Below are positions 31,072 through 41,262 of a stretch of DNA of 43,240 nt, piece after piece. This DNA is from Poteriospumella lacustris (taxonomy: Eukaryota > Sar > Chrysophyceae > Chromulinales > Dinobryaceae): NCBI GenBank assembly GCA_008000375.1, contig SMOI01000151.1, positions 1 through 43,240 on the forward strand, in the 5' to 3' direction. A program made the position numbers and the translations under genes. Below the pieces are notes generated by a model. That model made no database searches. It saw only the letters and a list, made by a program, of their open reading frames with translations, and was not told the origin of the DNA. How positions within the stretch are numbered: position 1 is the first letter of the stretch; every line of letters begins with the position of its first letter.

Positions 31072-32264
31072 ATGTCCGAAAAAGCCATATCCTGCATTGA
31101 ACCAATGAGTTTTCCGTTGAAAACTCTGGATCCTTTCCTTTTCTGTGTCTACCACTTGGACAATTATCCTCAGGGAGACAGCAAAATGCGTGCACCTCGA
31201 CGTGGAAATGGTGCTGATTTTAACCCCAACGCACCGTATCGAATGTACCACGGCGATGATATTCCAGGTTTTCCTCAGGTAAATTCTCTTGGTGCAGTTG
31301 TAGTATTATGACTTTTCGCTTACGCGACGTCTGATGTACAGCATCCTCATCGAGGTTTCGAGACCGTCACCGCTACTATGGCCGGCATCATCGACCACAC
31401 GGACTCCATGGGAAATGCTGGGCGCTACGGTCATGGAGATTTGCAATGGATGACGGCAGGTAGCGGTGTTGTCCATGGAGAAATGTTTCCATTGGTTCAC
31501 CAAGACCGCCCCAACACACTGAAACTGTTCCAAATCTGGTTGAACCTGCCCAAACGGAACAAGATGGTCAATCCCGCTTTCGTCATGGTAAATAGCATGT
31601 ATCCTTGAATGATGATAGCAATGGTATGTCTTATCTTGTTCAACGTAATGACGTACAGCACTGGTCGGAAGAAATCCCGAAGTACACGACGCCAGATGGC
31701 AAAGCGCGCGTCACAGTTTGGGCAGGTGAATTCGAAGGTCAACGCGGGCTTCAACCTCCTCCTCATTCGTATGCGACCGATCCAAGCTCTGAAGTTGCTA
31801 TTTGGTTCATTGAAATCCAACCGGGCGGAAGAGTCACTTTACCGGCCGCCGCAGGAGGCAACGCGGTCAATCGCCGCATGTACTACATCGAGGGCGAAGG
31901 ATTGGCTGTCGACGGCGAGTCGATGCGACAGAAGACAGAAATCACTCTCAATGCTGGACAGCCGGTGGAAGTCGCCAATATCCATGCAGCAAAGTCGTTG
32001 GAAGTGCTTGTCTTGCAGGGCCGTCCCATCGGTGAGCCTGTGGCGCAGCACGGTCCGTTCGTCATGAACACGATGGAGGAAATCCAACAAGCTTTCATGG
32101 ACTACCGTCGTACACAGTTTGGTGGCTGGCCATGGCCCCAAGATGCAATGACGTTCCCCGCCACTAAGGGTCGATTCGCCTTGCAAGGTGGACGGGAAAC
32201 GAATCCTCCTGTCGCACCGACAACGGCAGCTGACGCTGGATCGGCTGTCGATGAAGATCTGTAG
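31072..32264 (+). CDS. Pirin-family cupin protein
   Basis: Exons are 31072-31278, 31342-31587 and 31659-32264 (introns of 63 and 71 bases), giving 352 residues. The junction [14 protein letters not shown] restores the pirin signature. The metal-binding residues are present: the His pair in HPHRG and the His and Glu in [14 protein letters not shown]. The second cupin half includes [13 protein letters not shown] and [18 protein letters not shown], both typical of pirins. Pirins are iron-binding bicupins, acting in animals as redox-sensing nuclear cofactors and in bacteria and plants in quercetinase activity or stress responses. The role here is open. The first ATG is 31072, but 32 or more in-frame codons upstream look like a targeting peptide. 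The C-terminus carries about 40 extra residues compared with typical pirins. Confidence 0.9.
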
Positions 32265-32809
32265 CTTTCCCTTCCATCATTCAACCGACCAATGAACCAT
32301 CAGCCCCCCTCAATATGATTCCCTGTCACATAAACTAATTCAGAATATGCACATGTCTGGTGCTTCATTCACATGCGCCAGGGTTCTTCAAACGATGGCG
32401 TGGTGTCAGCAAAGACAGATGACAACAACATCAGCATCACTTACATAGATCGTTCACGAGCGATTTCTCCAAATACTTGGCCCGACCAGTGTTGTGATTA
32501 GAGCAATGACAGGCATTCGTCCTTTAAGGGGGGATTCTTCACGGAAATAGCAATCGTCGTCGAGCTCGTTCTGCTCTTGTTCATCGTCGTCCTCTTCCAC
32601 AACGGCACCCAGTGCATACAGTACTTGCTGTGCGGCTGCTGTCATCGTCATCATGCCCTGCCGACGGTTTCACAGCCTAACCGTTACTAGTTCCAACATC
32701 GCACAAGCAGACGGCAGTTTGAGGACATGAAAAATGAAAAAGGCGACTGAACACATTCATTCCTTCAGTTTGATCTTCTTCTTGTGACTACATTGACAAC
32801 AGGAGCACA
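32265..32809. other. Intergenic region between pirin and arrestin genes (545 bases)
   Basis: Apart from the inverted SET-gene fragment at 32405-32617 this stretch holds the pirin 3' UTR and the upstream region of the arrestin-like gene. CAACAG just before 32803 might end a 5' UTR intron. Confidence 0.4.
32405..32617 (-). pseudogene. Inverted partial copy of the SET gene (exon 2 end plus intron)
   Basis: Read on the minus strand, these 213 bases match 26529-26741 of the SET gene with about a dozen substitutions and two 2-base indels by eye. The copy covers the acidic insert (LGAVVEEDDDEQEQNELDDD), the exon 2 end and the start of the following intron, so it came from DNA and not from spliced RNA. 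A 2-base insertion shifts the frame. It is a non-coding relic 5.9 kb from its source. Confidence 0.85.
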
Positions 32810-34747
32810 ATGGGAGGCGTCACATCGGTTGGAGCTGCAATTGCTGTTCAGCTGGATAATGTAGGTGCCATTATCGGCGGAGGTCAAATTTCCGGTAGAG
32901 TTTTTCTTTCTGTCGAGAAAGATAATGTGACCGCAGACTCTCTGAACGTGAAGTTTTTCGGCCGCGAAGCCACACGTGTTCAATACACGGTGCAGAATGG
33001 TGATAACAGTGAAACGCGATATGCATATGATGAGCGCGTCATTGTCTGCATGGATTGCGTGTTGGCTATCTTTCCGAAGGTCGTGTCGAGAGGACGATAC
33101 GAATTCCCATTTGCCATGAAGATTCCCTTTGGCTTACCTGGAAAGCAAGGTACGAGAAGTGGCGCCGAGTGGTTCGTCACTGAATACTTTCTGGAAGCGC
33201 GTCTACACCGATACGGTATGTTTGCCTGGGATGTGCACAACCACCAGGAAATCTTCTTGCTGGACCCACCTTCGCCGATCAAAATTCCTTCCTTCGTACC
33301 GCCGGTCACAAAGCCTATCTATTTTTGCTGCTGTATCGACAAAGGCACAGTCACCGTATTAGCCAATTGCGATGACACCAACATCAATAGTGGCGAGTTG
33401 TTTAACGTCGATTATTCCGTGCACAACGAATCGGAAGCTACGGTCAAAGCACTTGAAATTCGTATCGACCAAACGATGCGATATTCGGCAGATGGACATG
33501 TGAACCATGTGTCCTCAGTCATGTTCCAAAAGCGAATTGATCAATCGGAACTCGAAGGGATCGACAAAATGCCTCGCCACGGCAATGGAGTTGTCCCCGT
33601 AGATTACGCGACAATCTTTCAACAGTTGATGGCGCAAACGAAGCGCGCGACGTTCAATTTTCCTAACTGCCGATCTTCTATGCGTGGTCAACTGGGTACC
33701 GTTCAGCACGCGTTGGTCGTTCGAGTCGCGACACCGTTCTGTGTAGATGATCCCGAGATCCACATTCCTCTCACGGTTATCAATGGGCCACAAGTGGCGT
33801 TTCAAGGTATGGTACCTGCTGTGGGTGCAGCCTATCAACGACCAGCCGATTGGAATGCCATGGTAGCCCCGCCAGTCATGTTGCACGGTGCAATCACCGC
33901 TTTCGACCCATCAAAAGGCCCGCCTCCGCCGGGTATGATGCCGCAGCCAGGCATGATGCAAGCAGGCATGATGCAACCCGGCATGATGCAAGCAGGCATG
34001 ATGCAACCCGGCATGATGCAACCAGGCATGATGCAACCCGGCATGATGCAACCAGGCATGGTGCAGCCAGGCATGATGCAGCCCGGTATGCAGCCGGGCA
34101 TGATGCAGCCCGGTATGCAACCCATGCCAGTGATGGCCCAGCCTCAACAGCCAAACTACGGTGCTGCGCCACAAGCCGCGGGATATCAGCAAGTACCTGC
34201 ATCTGCTCAACAAGTACCTGGTTACGGAGCCGTTCCTGCCGTCGCAGGACCTCCACCGTCGTCAGTTCCGGCAGCAGCTGCCCCATATCCTGGAGCCGTG
34301 GCGTATCCAACAGGAGCTACCCCTGGTCAGCAAGTTGGTGAGACACATGCTTCGCAGCCCACTGAAGCCTCTGTTCCATCGTTGATTCAGATGCTGCAAG
34401 TGGGTAATCAATTTACGGAGGCGGAAATCTTGACGGAATGGATCACTGTCAACGATGTGCGCAAAATCTCTCCGGAGCAAATGACTCAGATTTTCCAAAC
34501 GATTCGCGGTGAATACTCGTACGTATCGTTCCCCGAGCAAATCGGCAAATCTTTCAAAAATTCGTTGACAGTGAAGCACGTCGCAGGTGCTGTCCGAGCA
34601 GTGCCAGAATCAATGAAAGGCCGTGTTTGTACCACATTTGCACAGTTTGTATGCGACAAGGAGAACGCACGAGAAGAATTTGCGAAGCCGGAAGTTGGTC
34701 TGAGCCAGCACTCATTGTTGGTGGTGTACATGTACTACAAGGTGTAG
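32810..34747 (+). CDS. Arrestin-fold protein with Met-rich Pro-Gly-Met-Met-Gln repeat
   Basis: One exon encodes 645 residues. The first 330 form an arrestin N and C pair: IGGGQISGRVFLSVEKDNVT in the first sheet, GRYEFPFAMKIPFGLPGK at the N-domain edge, VTEYFLEARL, then the C-domain with INSGELFNVDYSVHNES and VVRVATPFCVDDPEIHIPL. These mark the alpha-arrestin/ARRDC-like group, adaptors for membrane-protein sorting. Residues 380-437 are a Met-rich repeat, followed by a Pro/Ala/Gln-rich linker with YGAVP and YQQVP motifs. A helical C-terminal domain of about 115 residues (SLIQMLQVGNQFTEAEILTE to YMYYKV) is of unknown type, perhaps DUF4476-like. No canonical PPxY motif is visible. It probably acts in endocytic or endosomal traffic. 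Confidence 0.8.
   Translation: MGGVTSVGAAIAVQLDNVGAIIGGGQISGRVFLSVEKDNVTADSLNVKFFGREATRVQYTVQNGDNSETRYAYDERVIVCMDCVLAIFPKVVSRGRYEFPFAMKIPFGLPGKQGTRSGAEWFVTEYFLEARLHRYGMFAWDVHNHQEIFLLDPPSPIKIPSFVPPVTKPIYFCCCIDKGTVTVLANCDDTNINSGELFNVDYSVHNESEATVKALEIRIDQTMRYSADGHVNHVSSVMFQKRIDQSELEGIDKMPRHGNGVVPVDYATIFQQLMAQTKRATFNFPNCRSSMRGQLGTVQHALVVRVATPFCVDDPEIHIPLTVINGPQVAFQGMVPAVGAAYQRPADWNAMVAPPVMLHGAITAFDPSKGPPPPGMMPQPGMMQAGMMQPGMMQAGMMQPGMMQPGMMQPGMMQPGMVQPGMMQPGMQPGMMQPGMQPMPVMAQPQQPNYGAAPQAAGYQQVPASAQQVPGYGAVPAVAGPPPSSVPAAAAPYPGAVAYPTGATPGQQVGETHASQPTEASVPSLIQMLQVGNQFTEAEILTEWITVNDVRKISPEQMTQIFQTIRGEYSYVSFPEQIGKSFKNSLTVKHVAGAVRAVPESMKGRVCTTFAQFVCDKENAREEFAKPEVGLSQHSLLVVYMYYKV
33947..34120 (+). repeat. 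15-base tandem repeat encoding PGMMQ
   Basis: There are nine contiguous 15-base units close to CCAGGCATGATGCAA (encoding PGMMQ, AGMMQ or PGMVQ), then PGMQ, PGMMQ and PGMQ. The near-identity of neighbouring units suggests recent expansion, and the copy number is probably variable between strains. Confidence 0.9.
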
Positions 34748-35018
34748 ACCCCCACGATTGCAACCCCACGATCACAATCCTCGTTCAAGCATCCTCATTC
34801 GTCCATGTATTGGGAAGGATCTTCTTCTTCGTACTATGCAATGCGCTGTATTTATTGCCGTCGTTTCTTAGAAAATAGTTTGATCCATTTGTCACTTGTC
34901 ACCATTCGGATGCTCCCACGGGCAGCTCAACTATGCTCACCTGCGTGTTGGCGAATTGGCCTTCTCTTCATTCTCAACTCACAGATCATCAAATACGAGA
35001 TAGTTCAATATTACGATG

Positions 35019-36111
35019 TCAATTTGGTGCAGGTGGGCAAAGCGGGGGCGCTTGGCGGTGTTTCGCCTCTTCCTCCAGCACCCGCAGAGGTATCTCCTCG
35101 ACGCTCCTGGTCGCATTCATTTGCACCAGCATATCACCGTGCACCAGCCGCATCTTCTCTTTCTGTTTGCGACTTGCACAGAAATGGGTGATAAAGCAGT
35201 TGGCGCCAGGCCAATGAGAGAAGCAGTAGGGTTCTATCGCATCTGTCGGGTACTGTGATTTCGGGTTTTTCTTGCTGGTCCATGGCAAGTACGGCAGTTG
35301 AGGGAACGACAGCACCATGATACTGTCATTGAAGCTATCGTAGAGAGGATACAAGAGAGCTTGTTCCCATGGCCACTGAAAATCGACATGCGACACAATA
35401 ATTGGTGAATCAAAACCGCACGTCGGCCAATACCTCTCACAAGCGGAACAGTACCTTCACTTTCCAGTCCATCGGGAACCGAGTGACTTCTTTGATCCGA
35501 TTGAATGGCACAGAGGCAGCATCCCACCATTTTCGTAACACCATGGAGGAGATGGGATGCCTAAACCACAGGACGGTGCCCGAATTGAAGCATTTCTTAT
35601 ATCTAAGTCCAATCGCCTGTTTGCAGGCATAGCCCGGTCCATCCTGGTTGAATGCGATCGGCATTGAGGAGATGTTCCACTGCAGATCGTGCTGCATGTA
35701 AGATATGACGGTGCTCATGGAATAATTGACCGTTATTAGGACATCACTGTCGAGGTACAGGACCGCTCGAATATTACTGGCCGCCACTTGGTCCACTAAC
35801 GCCATCGCTTTGACTTTGCACCACGCCGCTGCAACTTTGCTTCCATCGCATGATCGACATGTGACATCCTCTCCTGTTAGAAACTGATAATGATGACCAT
35901 ATTGGTCAGCATAATGGCGATTCCATTGGGAAGAAACTTTCCAATAGTCATCCAGCCTCCGTGAATCATATTGAACGATCAAGACCTCGTCTGGTTGCAG
36001 CATCAAGTGATGGCGCTCGTCCCAGCGATGCAGCACCTCATGACCACTCTCCCCAAATTGGTGAAGGAGGGATACTAACCATAACAGCAGAATGACTGCC
36101 ATGAAAACCAT
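35019..36111 (-). CDS. Golgi-type glycosyltransferase (GT-A fold, GT34-like)
   Basis: Exons (minus strand) are 35455-36111 and 35019-35375, with an intron of 79 bases (a donor six bases earlier is also in phase), giving 337 residues. MVFMAVILLLWLVSLLHQF is a signal anchor for a type II membrane protein. The metal-binding DxD motif is YLDSDVL near residue 120. Downstream motifs CFNSGTVLWFRHP, LRKWWDAAS and, across the splice junction, WPWEQALLYPLYD fit the GMA12/MNN10-like and related nucleotide-diphospho-sugar transferases. The C-terminal SHWPGANCFITHF supplies the late conserved His. It presumably adds a hexose to a glycan in the Golgi; donor and acceptor are unknown. The start is the first ATG (36111). 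Confidence 0.75.
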
Positions 36112-36500
36112 CGCCACTGTCAACTAAATGTGGCGGCTACGCTCGCATAATGGTGGCGGACTACAAGAGAAAACGTGACGACACAAACGACCCAGCGTAT
36201 CAGTAGGCCATCTATTTGTTCCTCTACTGTTATGAACTTGGAAAGATCATGAATAATATAAGGCGCAATCGCAAGAACGAACGATGTGACACCGATGCCG
36301 ATGTCGAAGCGAGTTGCCAAAAGATGATGATGGGTTTGGGGATGACGACGCGAAAAGTGAAACGCGCGAGGTGGCAGAACAACAACGCAGGCGAATCCAA
36401 TAAAGGAAGAATCACGGATCGAATTGCTTCAGTCACAGAAACAATAGAGACTCTTACGAATATAATTTCTTTTGCATCTGTACCGTTATCGGAAGGTATC
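36112..36500. other. Divergent intergenic region (389 bases)
   Basis: This is the shared upstream region of the glycosyltransferase (-) and the unknown gene starting at 36501 (+). The plus-strand frame stays open back to an ATG at 36249, which would add 84 residues of unconvincing composition. Confidence 0.35.
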
Positions 36501-37408
36501 ATGAGCTCATCTTCCGCCAGCGCTTCGGCGGCGAGTCAAGAAGAGAAAGAGCGTCGACTGGCCGAGGAGCGACAAGCACTGAAACTACAACGAAAGCAGC
36601 GATTAGAAGCGCTTGTGAGAAAGCGAAAAGCCAATCTACAATTTTTGAAGGTAAGTTGACGCCTAATACGGTCGAAAGTTACTGCTGGAAATTACCTTGT
36701 TTGGTCGACAGAAATTTCACGAGGGCGGGCATTTTTGGCTCAACACCGTCTTGTTCAGCGGCGATGATGTTCGCCATTACGTGCAGCAAATTGTTCCTAA
36801 ACAACGAGCTGAAGCATTCTTTAAATTAGGCCTAGGATTGGGACGCATCGTTCATTTACCGAAAGGATTGCCGATCGTGCGGGCATTTTCACAACTTATG
36901 GAGGAATGGGAGTATTATATCGCCGGGTCTGCTATGCAAAGCGTGAAGTACGTCATGGCGAAGAGCTCTCCGTGTTTATACCCTCAATCGGTTCCTTTGG
37001 AGGGCATGACTGATTTGACCAGACCGTCGGTATACAAGTTCCAAAGCAGCATCACCTTCGAATATCTTGACGATGTGAATATCGGTCTCGAGTTGGACTA
37101 TTTGGAAGTTCTTCCTGCCCTTTGCGAAGTCCTTTATCAAGTTTATGACAAATTGCATCACGAAGAAACCTTCAGGTATGACGATAGAGTTGCCTACTGT
37201 ATCATACGTGGAGGCATTCTCAATCTCATTGATTTTCCGTTGTTTCAGCAACTCTGTGGTCTATGAGACGGTAATTCGTTTAGACACAAGAATAAAGCAC
37301 CATATTATCAACTGCATTGCGAAGGAGCTCACTGACGCTAGCAATCAGAAAATCAAAATCTCCACACAAATGATTCGAAGCATCGCGGGTCACCGCTCGT
37401 CGATATAA
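36501..37408 (+). CDS. Unknown protein with N-terminal coiled coil
   Basis: Exons are 36501-36650, 36712-37175 and 37249-37408 (introns of 61 and 73 bases), giving 257 residues. An Ala/Ser leader and a charged helix (EEKERRLAEERQALKLQRKQ) precede a well-structured region: KFHEGGHFWLNTVLFSGDDV, RIVHLPKGLPIVRAFSQLME, LDYLEVLPALCEVLYQVYDK and, across the last junction, EETFS|NSVVYETVIRLDTR. Splicing restores a smooth sequence, which supports a real gene. The pattern in the last part resembles short helical proteins of unknown function shared by ciliated protists, but I cannot name the family. A start at 36249 is possible; 36501 is preferred on composition. Confidence 0.65.
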
Positions 37409-38236
37409 ATTGTGGATTAACATGGACCATGCATTTGATCCTACCGCCGTCGCCTGCACCGCTGTACGCACCAATGACTTCCACAAACAATGGACATTTC
37501 CTGAACCTTAGACAGTAGGATTTGGGGAATGAGTGTCGTCGATAAACAACAAGTAACAGATCTTTCCATTTCGTGTATTCAAATCCCGAGAATATGTTGA
37601 TTACTGCCGTAATGCTACTACTTTCAAGACACTACTGTTGATGTTCGCTAGCACAGGCAAACCGGGGTCTGCATAATCAAGTATCATGCGATCATACATA
37701 CCGGATTATCACTATCTTTTGGGATTTGGGATTTTTGTAAGAATACAAGCAATTCTTTTTCGGTTGGGAGATTTTGTTGGCAATATTTATAAGTTGGGAT
37801 TTACATTGAGAAGTTAGGGTTACAGTTAGGCGGATGCAGTGACAAACCATAAAAAAAATATGCGATTTAAAACAAATAGGACAGACACAATCCGACTAGA
37901 GACGGAATCAAACGAGAGCAAAAAAGCGGACAGACACAGTCGAGAGTACCCTTTACGATTAGACCGCTTGCTAATTGGGATTTTCTCAAAATAATTATTT
38001 TCGTTTTAGCAGGCACCGTCCCACAAATGGGATAATTGCCAGGAATTAATTAATTAAATATCCCAAAGGATAGTGATAACCCGGTATTCAGCACTGCCCA
38101 GAACTCCCAGCTCCTCCTATATCACAACAAACACAGACCCACGTCAGCGCACGAAACGCATTTTTCCACTGCAGGAATCACTCCGTGGCCATAGAGCAAG
38201 ATGATGTCGGGCGTGTGCGTTTGCCGATGACGAATA
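37409..38236. other. AT-rich intergenic region containing a MITE (828 bases)
   Basis: This is the most AT-rich part of the window. It holds the 3' end of the preceding gene, the TA-flanked inverted-repeat element at 37701-38084, and about 150 bases upstream of the ABCG gene. No coding sequence is seen. Confidence 0.6.
37701..38084. mobile_element. MITE-like element with 27-28-base terminal inverted repeats and TA flanks
   Basis: The left end CCGGATTATCACTATCTTTT (from 37701) pairs with the right end, whose complement reads CCGGGTTATCACTATCCTTT (from 38084 leftward). The match continues over GGGAT, with three mismatches in about 27 bases. The element is bounded by TA on both sides, as expected for a TA target-site duplication of the Tc1/mariner type. 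It is 384 bases long, AT-rich and without an open frame, so it is non-autonomous. Internal repeats of GGGATTT are present near both ends. Confidence 0.75.
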
Positions 38237-40271
38237 ATGAGTGATGAGTGTGCCAATGCACACTATTATCAATACACTTTGGTTGTGACGTCGAAGACGT
38301 TCGCTCGGTTTTTTAAAATTGCTCAAGTTTATCCCGAAAAGTTTGTGGACGAGGAAATGACGTCCGCTGTTGCTTTCGAAATGGTGCCTACGGCCGACAA
38401 TGCGCAGCAGTTGGATGCAGGAAGCCCCGCACCCACCTCGTTGTCGAAGAGCGGAAAAGTAAAGCACGGAAAGCCTATCAGTTGGTCAAGCGTCAACTTC
38501 ACAGTGAAAGACAAGGTGGTCCTAAAGGACTGCTGGGGTGAGGTACGCATTGACCCTTCCTGCGGAACGTCTTTGTTTTCCTAAAGACAATGCCTGTTTA
38601 ATTTAGGTGGAAGCCGGCCAAATCTGTGCGATTATGGGTCCGTCAGGTGGCGGCAAGTCATCTCTTCTGAACGTGTTGGCTGGAAGAAGCACGTCCGTTG
38701 GCGACGTCAACATTTCCGGCAGCATCAAAGTCGGAGGCAAAGAAATCAATCCTGTGACTTACCGTCGCCAAATTGCATATGTCATGCAGGATGATGCACT
38801 GCTTCCTACATCCACCCCTCGTGAGGCCCTTCGATTCAGTGCAACTTTGCGTCTGCCGTCCAGTGTGTCCGCGACGGAAATCGACTCGATGGTGGAGGAT
38901 TTGCTTTCCGAGTTGGGTATTTTGGAATGTGCTGATGTCATTATTGGAGGTGCCTTGTTGAAAGGAATCTCTGGTGGACAGAGAAAACGTACCAGTGTCG
39001 GAGTGGAGGTCATCACGGACCCAGAGGTCTTGTTCTTGGATGAACCCACCTCCGGTTTGGACTCTGATTCGGCTTTCAATCTTGTCAAGCTCTTGAAGAA
39101 CATCGCCAAATCAAACTGTACCATTTTGTGTACGATCCATCAGCCCAGTAGTGAAGTGTTCTCTGTTTTCGACACGGTGATCTACCTGAAGGATGGAAAC
39201 ATCATTTATCAAGGTCCCACCGAAGCGGTCGTGCCTTATTTCGCGAAGATGGGTCGCGTTTGCCCGAACAATTACAACCCTTCTGATTTCGTGATGACGT
39301 TGGTTCAACAAGACTCCCTGCAGGAGCTTCAGCAGTCCGGATTGATGATGTCGATTCCTGACAAGTTTTTGAACGAGGCGGAAGTGAAGAGCTCTCGTAA
39401 GATCGACATCGAGTCGGTGAAGTTCGTCTCTCAATCGAATTGGTTCAAGCAATTGTATTTCATCACGGAACGTGAAGCGCGGAATGTCATTCGTGACGTG
39501 CCATCATTGGTCGGCCGTTTCGGTATCACGATCACGTTGAACCTGTTGTACGGATTGATCTTCTTGAATGCGGGTGGCAAAGGTGACTCCAATTTGGAAG
39601 ATTTCAACTCCCACGTGGGTGCCGTGTCGATGATCGTCATCTCCGCGCTGTTTGCATCGAGTCAATCGGTGTTGCTCTCCTTTCCCTTTGAGCGGCCGAT
39701 GATTCTTCGAGAATACGCCACCGGCACCTATCACATTTCTGCGTATTTCGTGGCGAAGATGATGTGGGAATTACCGATGACCTTCTTGCAGACGATCGCG
39801 CAGTTCCTCTTGGTCTTTTATCTGTGTAATCTTCGGGGCGACTTCATCTTGCAAGTGCTTGCCTGCACGGGACTGGGTATGGTGTCAAACTCAGTGGCGA
39901 TGGGTATCGGCTGCTTGGTGCCGGATGTGAAAGACGCGACAGAGTTGGCGCCGCTGCTCTTTGTGCCTCAGATCCTGTTTGCTGGTTTCTTCATTCGCAC
40001 GTCACAAATCCCTATTTTCTTGCGTTGGGCTCAGTATCTGTGCGGTATGAAGTACGCGATGAACTTGGTGTTGATCAACGAGTTCCAGTTGGGCAGCGAC
40101 CATTGCACGGAGACACCTGAAGCCGCTGCCAACTGCCACAGTGTCATCAACACGAACGATATTGACCTCGATGTGTATTACATCTACATCATTTTGCTGT
40201 TTGTTCTCTTCGCTGCGTTCCGCTTGATTGGTGTATCTATTTTGATCCAGAAGGCGAAACGTTTCTACTAA
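38237..40271 (+). CDS. ABCG-family half transporter
   Basis: Exons are 38237-38542 and 38607-40271 (intron of 64 bases), giving 656 residues. The nucleotide-binding domain comes first, as in the White/ABCG group: Walker A GPSGGGKSS near residue 114, the signature SGGQRKRTSVG, Walker B EVLFLDEPTSGLDS and the H-loop CTIHQPSSEVF. All catalytic residues are intact. Six membrane helices follow (from about GRFGITITLNLLYGLIFL to YIYIILLFVLFAAFRLIGV), with a short extracellular loop holding Cys residues (DHCTETPEAAANC) before the last helix. As a half transporter it must dimerise; substrates of relatives are lipids, sterols and xenobiotics. The N-terminal 40 residues before MTSAVAFEMVPT are weakly supported, so 38357 is an alternative start. 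Confidence 0.9.
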
Positions 40272-40498
40272 GCTCGTCTGCCGCTCTACTGCAGTTTGAT
40301 CGGAGTAGATGCAAGCGGTTAAGAAGTCGATGCAAGTTCGTGTGCTGTTTCTTGGTTTTCTCTCTCCCACCTCTCGTTATTGTGTAAAAGTCTTTTCGAA
40401 AATAAACGTGTGAACGCGCAATGTGTGACCTGTGTTCCGTCGATATTTGATATGTTTATACAAACGACACCACCGCTTCCACCAGAACTACTGCAGCT
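40272..40498. terminator. Convergent 3' region with poly(A) signal
   Basis: This lies between the stops of the ABCG gene (+) and the p24 gene (-). AATAAA at 40401-40406 is well placed, 130 bases after the ABCG stop. Confidence 0.5.
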
Positions 40499-41262
40499 CT
40501 AAAAGAGCTTCACGGTCTTGAAGAAGTTCTTCAACAAATGCACTTGGTAAATGCCCGCCAGCACCAAAATAGCGATCTATAGGTGAACAGTGCGATGAGG
40601 CATAACTACGCAGCGATCATCTATTCAACCATTCTCCATTACCTGTGCGACAGGCCACCACAAGGCAGCATTATTCGTTTTCTCTGTTTCGTCGTGGTAT
40701 TCGACTTCTTTGTGCTTCTGGAAGTCTGCTTCATTCAGAGTCATCGTCAAGAGATCGTTGAGTTTGTGCACTTGTAGGTTGACCTCGTCGAAATTGTGGT
40801 CCTTGATCAGCTTGTCGTAGTGTTCTTTGTCGAAACCGTAGTTAATGGTGATGGAGAAACGGGCTGGAATCGATTGGTATTGTCCGGTCTGCAGAAGACA
40901 GTAAGAATAGACACCATCTGTGTCGGCCATGAAGTCGATGTGTCCTTTCTTCTCAGACAGAATCTTGTGCATGATCTGCAGCTCTGTTTTAGGTGTTGAG
41001 CCATAGTACAAGTCGAATGTCACTTCTCGCGAGTCGTCCACCACTTCGTAGTTGAAGAACATGGGTGTGTCGCGTGGTTGTTCGAAGCTGAAGCACTTCG
41101 GTGTTTCCTGAACATTTGAATGGCAAAGGAAGAGACATCAGAAGCGAGAAGCGGACGCGCAAAGGTGGTAAATCTCTCTCATCCTACCGTGACGAGAAAA
41201 TAGAAGGCATGCGAGAGTTGCAGGCACACGGCTAACAACGCGAGGAAAGGTAGTTGATACAT
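40499..41262 (-). CDS. p24/TMED family cargo receptor (emp24/gp25L)
   Basis: Exons (minus strand) are 41188-41262, 40643-41107 and 40499-40576 (introns of 80 and 66 bases), giving 205 residues. MYQLPFLALLAVCLQLSHA is the signal peptide; the junction FYFLVT|ETPKCFSFEQPRD places the first conserved cysteine of the GOLD domain, and DGVYSYCLLQTG holds the second. A heptad coiled coil (KLNDLLTMTLNEADFQKHKE) leads to the membrane segment, split by the last intron (NNAALWWPVAQ|IAILVLAGIYQVHLLKNFF). The short tail KNFFKTVKLF has the Phe-Phe motif for COPII export but no C-terminal di-lysine. p24 proteins sort secretory cargo between ER and Golgi. The third exon is only 78 bases and easily missed. Confidence 0.9.

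Noticed and set aside
32454-32654. Minus-strand frame encoding an acidic DDDEQEQNELDDD segment
   Set aside because: It is the frame-shifted inverted copy of the SET gene insert, not an independent gene.
33947-34120. Regular 15-base repeat considered as a CRISPR-like array
   Set aside because: Units are contiguous without spacers and in frame within the arrestin-like gene.
37816-37835. TTAGGG-like sequence (TTAGGGTTACAGTTAGG)
   Set aside because: A single telomere-like match inside the AT-rich MITE; no array, so probably chance.
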